Shown here one piece after another: positions 32,366 to 41,357 of a stretch of DNA of 61,126 nt; the stretch's first letter is position 1; each line of letters begins with the position of its first letter. Under the pieces are notes generated by a model that was not told the DNA's origin, did no database searches, and saw only the letters and a list, made by a program, of their open reading frames with translations. The position numbers and the translations under genes are program-made. Origin of the DNA: Pseudomonas putida (GTDB lineage: Bacteria > Pseudomonadota > Gammaproteobacteria > Pseudomonadales > Pseudomonadaceae); NCBI RefSeq assembly GCF_028682475.1, contig NZ_JANHLE010000033.1, positions 1-61,126 on the forward strand. The letters run 5' to 3'.

Positions 32366-33679
32366 ATGATCCGTAAGCACTTCGCAGGTTTCGCAGCCAG
32401 CGCCTTGGCCATGGCCGTTACCGCCCAGGCTTTTGCGGGTACCGTGACCACCGACGGCGCCGATATCGTAGTCAAGACCAAGGGTGGCCTCGAGGTCGCT
32501 ACCACCGACAAGGAATTCAGCTTCAAGCTGGGCGGTCGTGTTCAGGCTGACTACAGCAGTTTTGACGGTTTCTACACCAAAAATGGCAACACTGCCGACG
32601 CCGGTTACTTCCGTCGTGCTTACCTGGAACTGGGCGGGGTGATGTACACCGACTGGGCCTACCAGATTGCTTACGACTTCTCGCACAACTCCGGCGGTGA
32701 CAACCGTTCCGAAGATGGCTACTTCGATGAAGCCTCCCTGGCTTACAACGGCTTCAAGCCGGTGTCGATCAAGGTCGGCCGTTTCGACCCTGAATTCGGT
32801 CTGGAAAAAGCCACTAGCTCCAAGTGGGTAACGGCTCAGGAACGTACCGCAGCCTACGATCTGGTCGACTGGACCAACTCGCACAACGGCGGCATGGGCC
32901 TGCAGGCCTCCGGCAACGCCGGCGACTCGCTGTACGGTTCGGTGGGCGTGTTCGCCAAAGACGCGACCAACCAGGACAAGGATGGCGACAGCACCAAGCA
33001 GTTCAACCTGCGCGGCGTTTTCGCGCCGATGCATGAAGCTGGCAACGTTCTGCACCTGGGTATCAACTACGCCCAGCGCGACCTTTCCGACACTGCATTC
33101 GATGGCCGGATCCGCAGCCGTCTGGGCATGCGTGGTGTGAGCACCGACGGTGGCCAGGATGCCGGTGACAATGGCAACCGTCTGGTCCTCGGTGGCGCCA
33201 ACAACACCCCGGCCGGTGCCTACGACACCGACAAGGCCTGGAACCTGGAAGCGGCCTGGGCCATGGGCCCGTTCTCGGTACAGGGTGAGTACATCAAGCG
33301 TGACACGCAAGCCGACGATGATGCGTTCTCCGACATCAAGTCCGAAGGCTACTACGGCCAACTGGCCTACACCCTTACCGGTGAAGCGCGCGGCTACAAG
33401 CTGGGCAAATTCGACGGCATCAAACCGCAGAACAAGCAGATCGGTGCCTGGGAACTCTTCTACCGTTACGACCACCTGAGCACTGACGATGACAATGGTG
33501 CATTTGCCGATATCGGCGATGTGGAAGCCAAAGTGCACAACGTGGGTGTGAACTGGTACGCCAACGAGTCGATCAAGCTCAGCGGTGTGTACGTCAAAAC
33601 CAAGGTCGACAATGCCGAGAACGCTGCCGGCGACGACAGCGGTGACGGTTTCGTCATGCGCGCGCAGTACGTGTTCTAA
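32366..33679 (+). CDS. OprP/OprO-family phosphate/polyphosphate porin
   Basis: A 437-residue outer-membrane beta-barrel. The signal peptide is MIRKHFAGFAASALAMAVTA through QAFA. The mature N-terminus (GADIVVKTKGGLEVATTDKE) and FSFKLGGRVQADYSSFDGFY are typical of the OprP/OprO group, and the protein ends in FVMRAQYVF with the C-terminal Phe needed for insertion. These porins pass phosphate or pyrophosphate through a basic channel. Residue-level specificity cannot be judged by eye. It has a candidate Pho box upstream and a strong terminator after it. Confidence 0.9.
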   Translation: MIRKHFAGFAASALAMAVTAQAFAGTVTTDGADIVVKTKGGLEVATTDKEFSFKLGGRVQADYSSFDGFYTKNGNTADAGYFRRAYLELGGVMYTDWAYQIAYDFSHNSGGDNRSEDGYFDEASLAYNGFKPVSIKVGRFDPEFGLEKATSSKWVTAQERTAAYDLVDWTNSHNGGMGLQASGNAGDSLYGSVGVFAKDATNQDKDGDSTKQFNLRGVFAPMHEAGNVLHLGINYAQRDLSDTAFDGRIRSRLGMRGVSTDGGQDAGDNGNRLVLGGANNTPAGAYDTDKAWNLEAAWAMGPFSVQGEYIKRDTQADDDAFSDIKSEGYYGQLAYTLTGEARGYKLGKFDGIKPQNKQIGAWELFYRYDHLSTDDDNGAFADIGDVEAKVHNVGVNWYANESIKLSGVYVKTKVDNAENAAGDDSGDGFVMRAQYVF

Positions 33680-33710
33680 GCAACACCGCTCCTCATCCGT
33701 TAGATCTTCA

Positions 33711-33735
33711 GCCCCGCACCCGCGGGGCTTTTTTT
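33711..33735 (+). terminator. Porin gene terminator
   Basis: GCCCCGC, loop ACCC, GCGGGGC then seven T's (33729-33735). This is a textbook intrinsic terminator 31 bases after the stop. Confidence 0.93.
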
Positions 33736-33763
33736 CGTCGGCGTGACGAGGCAGACTGCGCCA

Positions 33764-34888
33764 ATGCCTACCCTTATCCTGTCACAGCTAGCCGAACTCG
33801 CACCTGCCACCTGGGACGCCCTGGTGCCGGGCGAGCAACCGTTTTTGCGCCATGCATTCCTCAGCAGCCTGGAGGACAGCGGTAGCGTCAGCAAACGCAC
33901 CGGCTGGACGCCAGCGCATCGGTTGCTGACCGATGCTTGCGGGCAGTTGCAGGCAGCCATGCCGGCCTACATCAAGACCCATTCGTTTGGCGAGTACGTC
34001 TTCGATCATGGTTGGGCCGATGCCTGCGAGCGGGCGGGCATTGCCTATTACCCCAAATTGCTGTGTGCCGTGCCGTTTTCGCCGGTCGGCGGTTCGCGAC
34101 TGTTGGGCGATGCTCAGGCCACTGGCAAACTGCTTGATCAGCTAACTGACGCGCTGTTGGAGCAGGGCTTTTCAGGCGCACATATCAACTTCACCGATGC
34201 CGATGCTGACGCCGTGATCGGCGCTCGCGAAGGCTGGATGGAGCGCCTGGGCTGTCAGTTTCACTGGCGCAACCAGGGCTATCGGGACTTCCAGGACTTT
34301 CTCGACAACCTCAGTTCACGCAAGCGCAAGCAGATGCGCAAGGAACGTGAACAGGTGGCGGGGCAGGGCATCGAGTTTCGCTGGTACCGGGGTGATGAAC
34401 TGAGCGAGGCGCAATGGGACTTCGTTTTTGCCTGCTACGCCAACACTTATGCCGTGCGTCGTCGGGCACCGTATCTGACCCGCTCGTTCTTCAGCCTGCT
34501 CGCCGAGCGCATGCCGACGGCGATCCGTGTGGTGATGGCGCGCCAGGCCGGGCGCGACGTGGCCATGGCCTTCAGCCTGGTCGGCGGTGACAGTCTGTAT
34601 GGGCGTTACTGGGGGTGCCTGGACGAGTTCGACCGGCTGCATTTCGAGACCTGCTTTTATCAGGGCATGGACTTTGCCATTGCTGAAGGGCTGCAGCGCT
34701 TTGATGCCGGTGCGCAAGGTGAGCACAAATTGATTCGTGGCTTTGAGCCGGTGATTACCCGGTCCTGGCATTACCTGCTGCATCCGGGATTGCGCCGCGC
34801 TGTGCTGGAGTTTTTGCAGCAGGAACGGGCAGGGGTATTGGCCTATGCCGAAGAGGCGCGTACAGCCTTGCCCTATCGGCAAGGCTGA
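33764..34888 (+). CDS. FemAB-like / GNAT peptidogalycan-type protein
   Basis: A 374-residue cytoplasmic protein of the PF04339 type. The first half has WDALVPGEQPFLRHAFLSSL and the tract SKRTGWTPAHRLL that marks this family. The second half is an acyltransferase-like fold with FDAGAQGEHKLIRGFEPV near residue 310. Substrate unknown; despite the family name, a cell-wall role is not shown. The start is ATG 33764, although GTG at 33743 is in frame. The last codons form a perfect hairpin (34864-34886) overlapping the stop. Confidence 0.82.
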   Translation: MPTLILSQLAELAPATWDALVPGEQPFLRHAFLSSLEDSGSVSKRTGWTPAHRLLTDACGQLQAAMPAYIKTHSFGEYVFDHGWADACERAGIAYYPKLLCAVPFSPVGGSRLLGDAQATGKLLDQLTDALLEQGFSGAHINFTDADADAVIGAREGWMERLGCQFHWRNQGYRDFQDFLDNLSSRKRKQMRKEREQVAGQGIEFRWYRGDELSEAQWDFVFACYANTYAVRRRAPYLTRSFFSLLAERMPTAIRVVMARQAGRDVAMAFSLVGGDSLYGRYWGCLDEFDRLHFETCFYQGMDFAIAEGLQRFDAGAQGEHKLIRGFEPVITRSWHYLLHPGLRRAVLEFLQQERAGVLAYAEEARTALPYRQG

Positions 34889-34894
34889 GGGCCT

Positions 34895-34970
34895 CATCGC
34901 TGGCAAGGCCAGCTCCCACAGGGTTCTCTGCTTGCTGCACCTGTGTGGGAGCCGGCCTTGCCGGCGATGA
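34895..34970. repeat. REP pair, GCTGGCAAGGCCAGC type
   Basis: CATCGCTGGCAAGGCCAGCT (from 34895) and the reversed unit with GCCGGCCTTGCCGGC ending at 34970 are inverted copies separated by about 22 bases. This is a second REP family distinct from the GCGGGG type. It lies in a convergent gap. Confidence 0.88.
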
Positions 34971-34973
34971 ATG

Positions 34974-36806
34974 TCAGTCGATGCCGACAAACCCACCGGT
35001 CTGGTGATGCCACAAGCGCGCATACAATCCCTGCTGGGCCAGCAGCTCGGCATGGCTCCCCATCTCGGCAATCCGGCCTTTCTCCAGCACTACCAGGCGG
35101 TCCATACGGGCAATGGTCGACAGCCGGTGGGCGATGGCAATCACCGTTTTTCCCTGCATCAGGGTCTCGAGGCTTTCCTGGATCGCCGCTTCGACTTCCG
35201 AGTCCAGCGCTGAAGTGGCCTCGTCCATGATCAGGATCGGCGCGTTCTTGAGCAGTACCCGGGCAATGGCGATGCGCTGGCGCTGGCCACCGGAGAGCTT
35301 GACCCCACGCTCGCCGACATGGGCATCGAAGCCGGTGCGCCCCTGGGCATCGGACAGCAGCGGGATGAACTCATCGGCGCGGGCCTGGCGGACCGCTTCC
35401 CAGACCGTTTCGTCACTGGCGTCGGGGCGTCCGTACAGCAGGTTTTCGCGGATCGAGCGGTGCAGCAACGAGGTGTCCTGGGTGATCATGCCGATCTGCG
35501 CGCGCAGGCTGGCCTGGGTCACCTGGGCAATGTCCTGGCCATCGATGAGGATGCGCCCGCTTTCCAGGTCATACAAACGCAGCAGCAAGTTGACCAGGGT
35601 TGATTTACCGGCGCCGGAAGGGCCGATCAGGCCGATTTTCTCGCCAGGGCGAATGTCCAGGTTGAGGCCATCGATGATCCGGCTGCCTTTGCCGTAGTGA
35701 AAGCAGACATCCTCGAACTTCACCGCGCCACGATCGACTTTCAGGGCCGGAGCCTTCGGCGAATCGTTGACGGTGACCGGCTGGGCGATGGTCTGCAGGC
35801 CATCCTGAACCATGCCGATGTTCTCGAAGATGCCGTTGACCACCCACATGATCCAGCCGGACATGTTGACGATACGAATCACCAGGCCGGTCGCCAGGGC
35901 AATGGCGCCGACGCTGATCAGTGACTGGGTCCACAGCCAAAGGGCCAGGCCCGTGGTGGTGACGATCAGCAGGCCGTTGAGGCTGGTGATGACCACGTCC
36001 ATGCTGGTGACCACGCGAGCGGCCAGTTGGGTTTTTTCGGTCTGTTCGCTGATCGCTTCGCGCGCGTACTGCTGCTCGAAGTCGGTGTGGGCGAAGAGTT
36101 TCAGGGTGGCGATGTTGGTGTAGCCATCGACGATGCGGCCCATGAGTTTGGAGCGCGCATCGGAAGAAATCACCGCACGGGCTTTGACCCGCGGCACGAA
36201 GTAGTAGAGCGCGCCGATGTAACAGAGGATCCAGGTGATCAGCGGCAGCATCAGGCGCCAGTCTGCCTCGGCAAACAGCAGCAGCGAGCTGATCGCATAG
36301 ATCAGCACATGCCACAGGGCATCCACCGCCTGCACCGCCGAGTCGCGCAGCGAGTTGCCGGTCTGCATGATGCGCTGGGCAATACGCCCGGCAAAATCGC
36401 TCTGGAAGAAGTTCAGGCTCTGCTTGAGCACATAGGTGTGGTTTTGCCAGCGGATCATGCTGGTCATGCCCGGGCTGATGGTCTGGTGCACCAGCAGGTC
36501 ATGCAGGCCGACGAACACCGGGCGCAGCAGCAGCGCGACCACCAGCATCCAGATCAGCTCAGCGGCATGTTCGCTGAAAAAGTTGATGTTGGGGGTGCCC
36601 TGGGCCAGATCGATGATCCGGCTCAGGTAACTGAACAATGCCACTTCGATCAGCGCGCCGATCAGGCCGACCACCAGCAGCGCGGCAAAGCTGGGCCAGA
36701 CCTGGCGCAGGTAGTACAGGTAGAACGGCCATACCGTACTCGGCGGCGAGGCGCTGGGTGCTTCACGAAAGATATCGATCAGCTTTTCGAAACGGCGAAA
36801 CAGCAT
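34974..36806 (-). CDS. ABC exporter, fused permease and ATPase
   Basis: A 610-residue half-transporter. Residues about 30-330 hold six transmembrane helices. The ATPase has Walker A GPSGAGKST, signature LSGGQRQRIAIARVL, Walker B ILIMDEATSALD and the switch His (IAIAHRLS). It resembles multidrug and lipid flippases such as MsbA and the YojI/McjD type. The cargo is unknown. The C-terminus (HQTGGFVGID) ends close to the REP pair. It follows the cyclophilin gene on the same strand with a 65-base gap, so co-transcription is possible. Confidence 0.9.
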   Translation of the reverse strand: MLFRRFEKLIDIFREAPSASPPSTVWPFYLYYLRQVWPSFAALLVVGLIGALIEVALFSYLSRIIDLAQGTPNINFFSEHAAELIWMLVVALLLRPVFVGLHDLLVHQTISPGMTSMIRWQNHTYVLKQSLNFFQSDFAGRIAQRIMQTGNSLRDSAVQAVDALWHVLIYAISSLLLFAEADWRLMLPLITWILCYIGALYYFVPRVKARAVISSDARSKLMGRIVDGYTNIATLKLFAHTDFEQQYAREAISEQTEKTQLAARVVTSMDVVITSLNGLLIVTTTGLALWLWTQSLISVGAIALATGLVIRIVNMSGWIMWVVNGIFENIGMVQDGLQTIAQPVTVNDSPKAPALKVDRGAVKFEDVCFHYGKGSRIIDGLNLDIRPGEKIGLIGPSGAGKSTLVNLLLRLYDLESGRILIDGQDIAQVTQASLRAQIGMITQDTSLLHRSIRENLLYGRPDASDETVWEAVRQARADEFIPLLSDAQGRTGFDAHVGERGVKLSGGQRQRIAIARVLLKNAPILIMDEATSALDSEVEAAIQESLETLMQGKTVIAIAHRLSTIARMDRLVVLEKGRIAEMGSHAELLAQQGLYARLWHHQTGGFVGID

Positions 36807-36871
36807 GAAAAGGGTAACTCCTGTTCAGTCAGACCCTCAGGCCTTGGCTCACGTCCCTGTGAAGCCGGGGG

Positions 36872-37429
36872 TCAGTCGATGCGTTTGGCCGACTTGATGA
36901 ATACCGGATCAACCGGCACATCGCGCATGCCTTTCTTGACCGTGGTTGGCGAATTGACGATCTGGTCGACTACATCCATGCCCTTGACCACTTTGGCGAA
37001 CACCGCGTAACCGGCGTCACGACCCGGGTCGAGGAAGGCGTTATCCGCCACGTTGATGAAGAACTGGCTGGTGGCCGAGTTGGGGTTGGAGGTGCGCGCC
37101 ATCGACAGCGTGCCACGGGTGTTGTGCAGGCCGTTGCTGGCTTCGTTCTTGATCGGATCCTTGGTGGGCTTTTGCACCATCTGCTCGGTAAAGCCTCCGC
37201 CCTGGGCCATGAAGCCCGGGATTACCCGGTGGAAAATGGTGTTGTTATAGAAGCCGCTGTCCACGTATTCGAGGAAGTTCTTGCTGCTGACCGGAGCCTT
37301 GACCGGGTCCAGTTCCACTTCGATCTGGCCGAAGCTGGTGTCGAGCAATACGTGCGGTGCCTTGTCGGCAGCCATCAGGCTGGTGGCGAAGACAACCGAG
37401 CAGGTGGCGAGCAGAAGTTTTTTCAGCAT
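36872..37429 (-). CDS. ppiA: Periplasmic peptidyl-prolyl cis-trans isomerase (cyclophilin)
   Basis: A 185-residue cyclophilin with a signal peptide (MLKKLLLATCSVVFATSLMA, cut before ADK). The catalytic Arg is in FHRVIPGFMAQGG, and SQFFIN is conserved. It speeds proline isomerisation during folding of exported proteins in the periplasm. Its ATG overlaps the stop of the upstream hydrolase gene by 7 bases, so the two genes are translationally coupled. Confidence 0.93.
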   Translation of the reverse strand: MLKKLLLATCSVVFATSLMAADKAPHVLLDTSFGQIEVELDPVKAPVSSKNFLEYVDSGFYNNTIFHRVIPGFMAQGGGFTEQMVQKPTKDPIKNEASNGLHNTRGTLSMARTSNPNSATSQFFINVADNAFLDPGRDAGYAVFAKVVKGMDVVDQIVNSPTTVKKGMRDVPVDPVFIKSAKRID

Positions 37430-38235
37430 GGGCTCAATGTTCCTTGAGAGGTGGTGGACGCTGCCAGAAACTGCAGCAGCGTCTGATTGAAAATCTGTGG
37501 TTGATCCAGGGGGGTAGCGTGCCGGGAATTTTCGATGACCGCCAGTCGCGCGCGGGGAATCAGCTCTACATAGCGCTCTTTCAGGGTGACCGGGGTGTAA
37601 TCCTGATCGGCACTGACGACCAGCGTAGGACAGCTGATCTGCCCCAGGCGTTCGCTGACGCCCCAGCCGACAATGGCATCGAAGCTGGCCAGGTAGGCGC
37701 GCTTGTCGTTTTTCGCCCAGCGTTCGGTCATCTTGCAGCGCAGGTCGGCCTGTTGCGGCTCAGGGAACAGCCGCGCAGCCAGGCCCTTGCCGATGGTTTC
37801 CAGGCTCAGGGCTCGGGCCATGGCCCAGCGCTTGGCCCACCAGATCCAGTCCTGGCGGGTGCGGCGCTTGACCTCAGGGGCACTGTTGACGATGCACAGG
37901 CTGCGCAGCCACTCAGGGTGATCGACCGCGAACTGAAAACCGACCATGCCGCCCATCGACAGGCCGACCAGGTGCACCGGTCCGGTCTGCAGCTGTTCGA
38001 GCAGGGCCAGCAGATCGGCGCTGAAGCTCTGGATGCTGTAGCGCTCGTGGGGTTTGTCGGAGCGGCCATGGCCACGGATGTCCATCAGAATCACCCGGTA
38101 GTGACGGGCCAGTGCCGGCACCTGCATCTCCCAATCCTTGCAACTGGAGCCCAGGCCGTGCAACAGCACCAGCGGATCGCCCTGGCCATATTCCTCGTAG
38201 TGCAGTGAACAACCTTCATGTTCGAAATAGGCCAT
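37423..38235 (-). CDS. Alpha/beta-fold hydrolase
   Basis: A 270-residue serine hydrolase related to esterases and 3-oxoadipate enol-lactonases. Oxyanion segment LLHGLGSSCKDW, nucleophile elbow GLSMGGMVG (near residue 95), acid in VSADQDYTPV and base in ENSRHATPLDQPQ. No signal peptide. I chose ATG 38235 (AGGA 9 bases before); ATG 38241 is also possible, and the long upstream reading is rejected because it runs through the LysR gene. It starts 15 bases after the LysR stop and overlaps ppiA. Confidence 0.85.
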   Translation of the reverse strand: MAYFEHEGCSLHYEEYGQGDPLVLLHGLGSSCKDWEMQVPALARHYRVILMDIRGHGRSDKPHERYSIQSFSADLLALLEQLQTGPVHLVGLSMGGMVGFQFAVDHPEWLRSLCIVNSAPEVKRRTRQDWIWWAKRWAMARALSLETIGKGLAARLFPEPQQADLRCKMTERWAKNDKRAYLASFDAIVGWGVSERLGQISCPTLVVSADQDYTPVTLKERYVELIPRARLAVIENSRHATPLDQPQIFNQTLLQFLAASTTSQGTLSPC

Positions 38236-38249
38236 GGGCATGATTCCTG

Positions 38250-39173
38250 TCAGGCTTGGGCGGGAGCGGCGAAGGGCACGTCCAGCGGCGCGGTATCGAA
38301 GTTGCGCAGCAAATCGATGAGGATCTGCGTGGCCGGGCCCAGGGGTTTGTCCTTGTTGGAGTAAAGGTAGAACAGTGGATGGCGACTGCCACCCTGATCC
38401 AGCGGCAAGGGCTTGAGCACACCTTCGCGCAATTCCCGTTCGATCAGGTGGCGCGGTAGCCACGCAAAGCCCAGGCCGCTGCTGACGAAGGTTGCGGCGG
38501 TGGCCAGGCTGCCGACGGTCCAGCGCTGTTCGGCGCCGAGCCAGCCGACATCGCGCGGTTGCGCGCGGCCCGAGTCGCGGATCACCACTTGCAGCTGGCT
38601 TTCCAGGTCCTGGAAATTCAGCTCGCGACCCAGTCGATGCAGGCTGTGATCGGGATGGGCCACGGCGACGAACTCCACCGAACTGAGCTCGGTACCCAGG
38701 TAGCCGGGGATGTTGAAGCCGCTGATGGCCAGGTCGGCAATGCCCTCATGCAGCACCTCTTCGACCCCGGACAGCACTTCTTCACGCAGGCGCACGCGGC
38801 AACCGCGGCTTTGCGGCATGAAGGCGCTCAAGGCGCGGACCAGTCGGGCGTTGGGGTAGGCGGCATCGACCACCAGGCGCACTTCGGCCTCCCAGCCCTG
38901 CTCCATGTGGTGCGCCAGGTCTTCCAGCTGGCTGGCCTGCTTGACCAGTTGCCGGGAGCGGCGCAGCAGCACGTTGCCAGCTTCGGTGAGCACCGCCTTG
39001 CGTCCGTCGATGCGCAATAGCGGCACGCCCAACTGGTCCTGCATGCGCGCCACGGTGTAGCTCACCGAGGATTGCGAACGGTGCAGCGCTTCGGCCGCCT
39101 GGGCAAAACCACCGTGATCGACCACTGCTTGCAGGGTCCGCCACTGATCCAGGGTAACGCGCGGCGCTTTCAT
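38250..39173 (-). CDS. LysR-family transcriptional regulator
   Basis: A 307-residue LysR protein. The helix-turn-helix is VVDHGGFAQAAEALHRSQSS (residues about 17-36), followed by SVSYTVARMQDQLGVPLLRI. The rest is the two-lobed effector domain. It is divergent from a secreted protein gene at 39223 and from azoR at 39671, and upstream of the hydrolase on its own strand. LysR genes beside azoreductase genes usually control them. The effector is unknown. Confidence 0.9.
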   Translation of the reverse strand: MKAPRVTLDQWRTLQAVVDHGGFAQAAEALHRSQSSVSYTVARMQDQLGVPLLRIDGRKAVLTEAGNVLLRRSRQLVKQASQLEDLAHHMEQGWEAEVRLVVDAAYPNARLVRALSAFMPQSRGCRVRLREEVLSGVEEVLHEGIADLAISGFNIPGYLGTELSSVEFVAVAHPDHSLHRLGRELNFQDLESQLQVVIRDSGRAQPRDVGWLGAEQRWTVGSLATAATFVSSGLGFAWLPRHLIERELREGVLKPLPLDQGGSRHPLFYLYSNKDKPLGPATQILIDLLRNFDTAPLDVPFAAPAQA

Positions 39174-39222
39174 CTTCGGCTCCTGTTGTCCTAAGCTGGC
39201 GCTCTTTCATGGAGAGCGCCGT

Positions 39223-39537
39223 ATGAAAAAATCTTGTGCTGTACTGCTGGCCCTGCTTCCGCTAACAGCCCTGGCTTATCCCATCGATGTGGAAAAGACC
39301 CTCGATGGCGTCAAGCTCGACTACACCACCTACGACACCGACCGTGACATCGGTTCGATCACCCTGAACAACTATGGCGAGGTGGCGGCCCAGTGCAAGG
39401 TGCTGTTCCGCAACGGCCCGGAAGCCCCCAGGGTGCGCCGGGTACAGGTGCCGGCCAGGCAGAGCAAGGATGTCACGGCCAAATTCAATCGCGAGATCAT
39501 CAAGCTGCGCATCAGCCTGGACTGCAAGCCGCAATGA
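39223..39537 (+). CDS. Small secreted protein of unknown function
   Basis: A 104-residue protein with a signal peptide (MKKSCAVLLALLPLTALA, cut before YPI). The mature 86 residues are beta-rich with two Cys (AQCKVL and SLDCKPQ) that could form a disulfide. Homologues in Pseudomonas are sometimes misnamed 3-phosphoglycerate kinase; there is nothing kinase-like here. The gene starts 49 bases from the divergent LysR start, so it is a plausible LysR target. The likely location is the periplasm. Confidence 0.8.
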   Translation: MKKSCAVLLALLPLTALAYPIDVEKTLDGVKLDYTTYDTDRDIGSITLNNYGEVAAQCKVLFRNGPEAPRVRRVQVPARQSKDVTAKFNREIIKLRISLDCKPQ

Positions 39538-39631
39538 CTGAGGCTAGCGCACCGGCACAATAAAACAAATAAACTGATAGATTGCACCCGGATTTTACGC
39601 TTTTTAATCGATAGGTCACTGTTTAGTCTTA

Positions 39632-39664
39632 CCTCCATCGACTTACCACATTCGCCGATGGAGG
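39632..39664 (+). promoter_or_regulatory. Hairpin that covers the azoR ribosome binding site
   Basis: CCTCCATCG (39632-39640) and CGATGGAGG (39656-39664) form a perfect 9-bp stem with a 15-base loop. The 3' arm contains the azoR ribosome binding site GGAGG (39660-39664, 6 bases from ATG), so the 5' arm acts as an anti-ribosome-binding sequence. A possible promoter, TTGCAC-N17-TAATCG, is at 39582-39610, so the stem would be in the mRNA leader. Confidence 0.6.
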
Positions 39665-39670
39665 CAACCC

Positions 39671-40270
39671 ATGTCCCGTGTACTCGTTATCGAAAGCAGC
39701 GCCCGCCAGCAGGGTTCGATCTCCCGGGAGCTGACCAGTGACTTCGTCAGCCAGTGGCAAGCGGCCCATCCTGGCGACCAGGTCACCCTGCGCGACCTGG
39801 CCGTCAACCCGGTGCCGCACCTGGACGCCAACCTGCTCGGTGGCTGGATGAAGCCCGAAGCGCAGCGCAATAGCGACGAGCTGCAGGCGCTGGCCCGCTC
39901 CAACGAACTGACGGATGAAGTACTGGCTGCCGATGTACTGGTGCTGGCCGCGCCGATGTACAACTTCACCATCCCGAGCACCTTGAAGGCCTGGCTGGAC
40001 CACGTACTGCGTGCCGGCGTCACCTTCAAGTACACCGAAACCGGCCCGCAGGGCCTGCTCACTGGCAAGAAGGCCTACATCCTCACCGCCCGCGGTGGCA
40101 TCCATGCCGGCGCCTCGAGCGACCATCAGGAACCGTACCTGCGTCAGGTAATGGCCTTCATCGGTATCCATGATGTGACCTTCATTCACGCCGAAGGCCT
40201 GAACATGGGCGGTGACTTCCATGAGAAGGGCTTGAACCAGGCCAAGGCCCAGCTGGCCGCGGTAGCGTGA
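39671..40270 (+). CDS. azoR: FMN-dependent NADH-azoreductase
   Basis: A 199-residue flavodoxin-like enzyme. SSARQQGSISRELTSDFV is the FMN phosphate-binding start and APMYNFTIPSTLKAWLDHVL is the flavin-binding segment of AzoR. It reduces quinones and azo dyes with NADH in the cytoplasm, protecting against thiol and quinone stress. The ribosome binding site GGAGG is buried in a 9-bp hairpin. A LysR gene lies 500 bp upstream in divergent direction. A strong terminator follows. Confidence 0.93.
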   Translation: MSRVLVIESSARQQGSISRELTSDFVSQWQAAHPGDQVTLRDLAVNPVPHLDANLLGGWMKPEAQRNSDELQALARSNELTDEVLAADVLVLAAPMYNFTIPSTLKAWLDHVLRAGVTFKYTETGPQGLLTGKKAYILTARGGIHAGASSDHQEPYLRQVMAFIGIHDVTFIHAEGLNMGGDFHEKGLNQAKAQLAAVA

Positions 40271-40319
40271 TTGCACTGAATTTTCCCGCCTGACACCTGT
40301 TGCTCCCTTGGGTGTACCT

Positions 40320-40355
40320 GCCCGGTCATTGCCTTGTGCATGACCGGGCTTTTTT
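40320..40355 (+). terminator. azoR terminator
   Basis: GCCCGGTCA, 12-base loop, TGACCGGGC, then TTTTTT (40350-40355). A perfect 9-bp stem with U-tract. Confidence 0.92.
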
Positions 40356-40364
40356 GTTGCCGCC

Positions 40365-40422
40365 TATCGCTGGCAAGGCCAGCTCCCACAGTGTTTTGTG
40401 GGAGCTGGCCTTGCCAGCGATA
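40365..40422. repeat. Inverted REP pair with perfect 26-bp arms
   Basis: TATCGCTGGCAAGGCCAGCT (from 40365) pairs with the unit ending at 40422 around a 6-base spacer. It belongs to the GCTGGCAAGGCCAGC family and is only 57 bases upstream of the EamA gene start at 40479, after the azoR terminator. Confidence 0.9.
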
Positions 40423-40478
40423 GTTGCCCGAATGACCGCGAAAAGCTAAGGTCGCCGCCTCCACAGCAAGGGGCAAGC

Positions 40479-41357
40479 ATGGGCTATTTATTGATCGTCG
40501 CACTGATCCAGGCGTTTTCCTTCAGCCTGATCGGCGAGTACCTGGCAGGTCATGTCGACAGCTACTTCGCCGTGCTGGCGCGGGTAGTGCTGGCCGGGTT
40601 GGTGTTCCTGCCGCTGACCCGCTGGCGTCAGGTCGAGCCGCGTTTCATGCGCTCGATGCTGCTGATCGGCGCCCTGCAATACGGCATCACTTACGTCTGC
40701 CTGTACCTGAGTTTCAGGGTGCTGACCGTGCCGGAAGTGCTGCTGTTCACCATCCTCACGCCCCTGCACGTGACCCTGATCGAGGATGCCCTGAACCGGC
40801 GCTTCAATCCCTGGGCGCTGGTGGCGGCTCTGGTGGCGGTGGCGGGTGCGGCGGTGATCCGCTTCGACCGCATCAGCCCGGACTTCTTCATCGGCTTCCT
40901 GCTGCTGCAACTGGCCAACTTCACCTATGCCGCCGGCCAGGTGCTGTACCGTCACCTGATCGCGCGCAACCCCAGCGACCTGCCGCATTACCGGCGCTTC
41001 GGCTATTTCTACCTGGGCGCCTTGCTGGTGGTGTTGCCGGCGTTCCTGGCGTTCGGTAACAGCCAGCACCTGCCGAGCACCGATGTGCAGTGGCTGGTGC
41101 TGCTGTTCCTGGGGCTGTGCCCGACGGCGTTGGGCTTGTACTGGTGGAACAAGGGCGCGTGCCTGGTTTCCGGCGCGACCCTGGCAGTGATGAACAACCT
41201 GCACGTACCGGTGGGGCTGCTGCTCAACTTGCTGATCTGGAATCAGCACGAGCCCCTGGGCAGGCTGTTCATCGGCGGGGCGGTGATTCTGGCTTCGCTA
41301 TGGCTCGGACGTCTCGGCAGTCAGCGTCCGTTGCTGATGGGGCAGGCCCGCCGGTAG
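40479..41357 (+). CDS. EamA/DMT-family transporter
   Basis: A 292-residue inner-membrane protein with ten predicted helices in two EamA repeats (MGYLLIVALIQAFSFSLIGE; FLLLQLANFTYAAGQVLYRH). Family members move amino acids, carboxylates or nucleobase-like compounds. The start at ATG 40479 has AAGGGG upstream; earlier in-frame codons run through the REP element and are rejected. Its 3' end overlaps the convergent MscS-like gene by 60 bases. Confidence 0.88.
   Translation: MGYLLIVALIQAFSFSLIGEYLAGHVDSYFAVLARVVLAGLVFLPLTRWRQVEPRFMRSMLLIGALQYGITYVCLYLSFRVLTVPEVLLFTILTPLHVTLIEDALNRRFNPWALVAALVAVAGAAVIRFDRISPDFFIGFLLLQLANFTYAAGQVLYRHLIARNPSDLPHYRRFGYFYLGALLVVLPAFLAFGNSQHLPSTDVQWLVLLFLGLCPTALGLYWWNKGACLVSGATLAVMNNLHVPVGLLLNLLIWNQHEPLGRLFIGGAVILASLWLGRLGSQRPLLMGQARR

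Noticed and set aside
38236..38463. Long N-terminal extension of the alpha/beta hydrolase
   Set aside because: It overlaps the LysR coding region and lacks hydrolase similarity; a ribosome binding site supports 38235.
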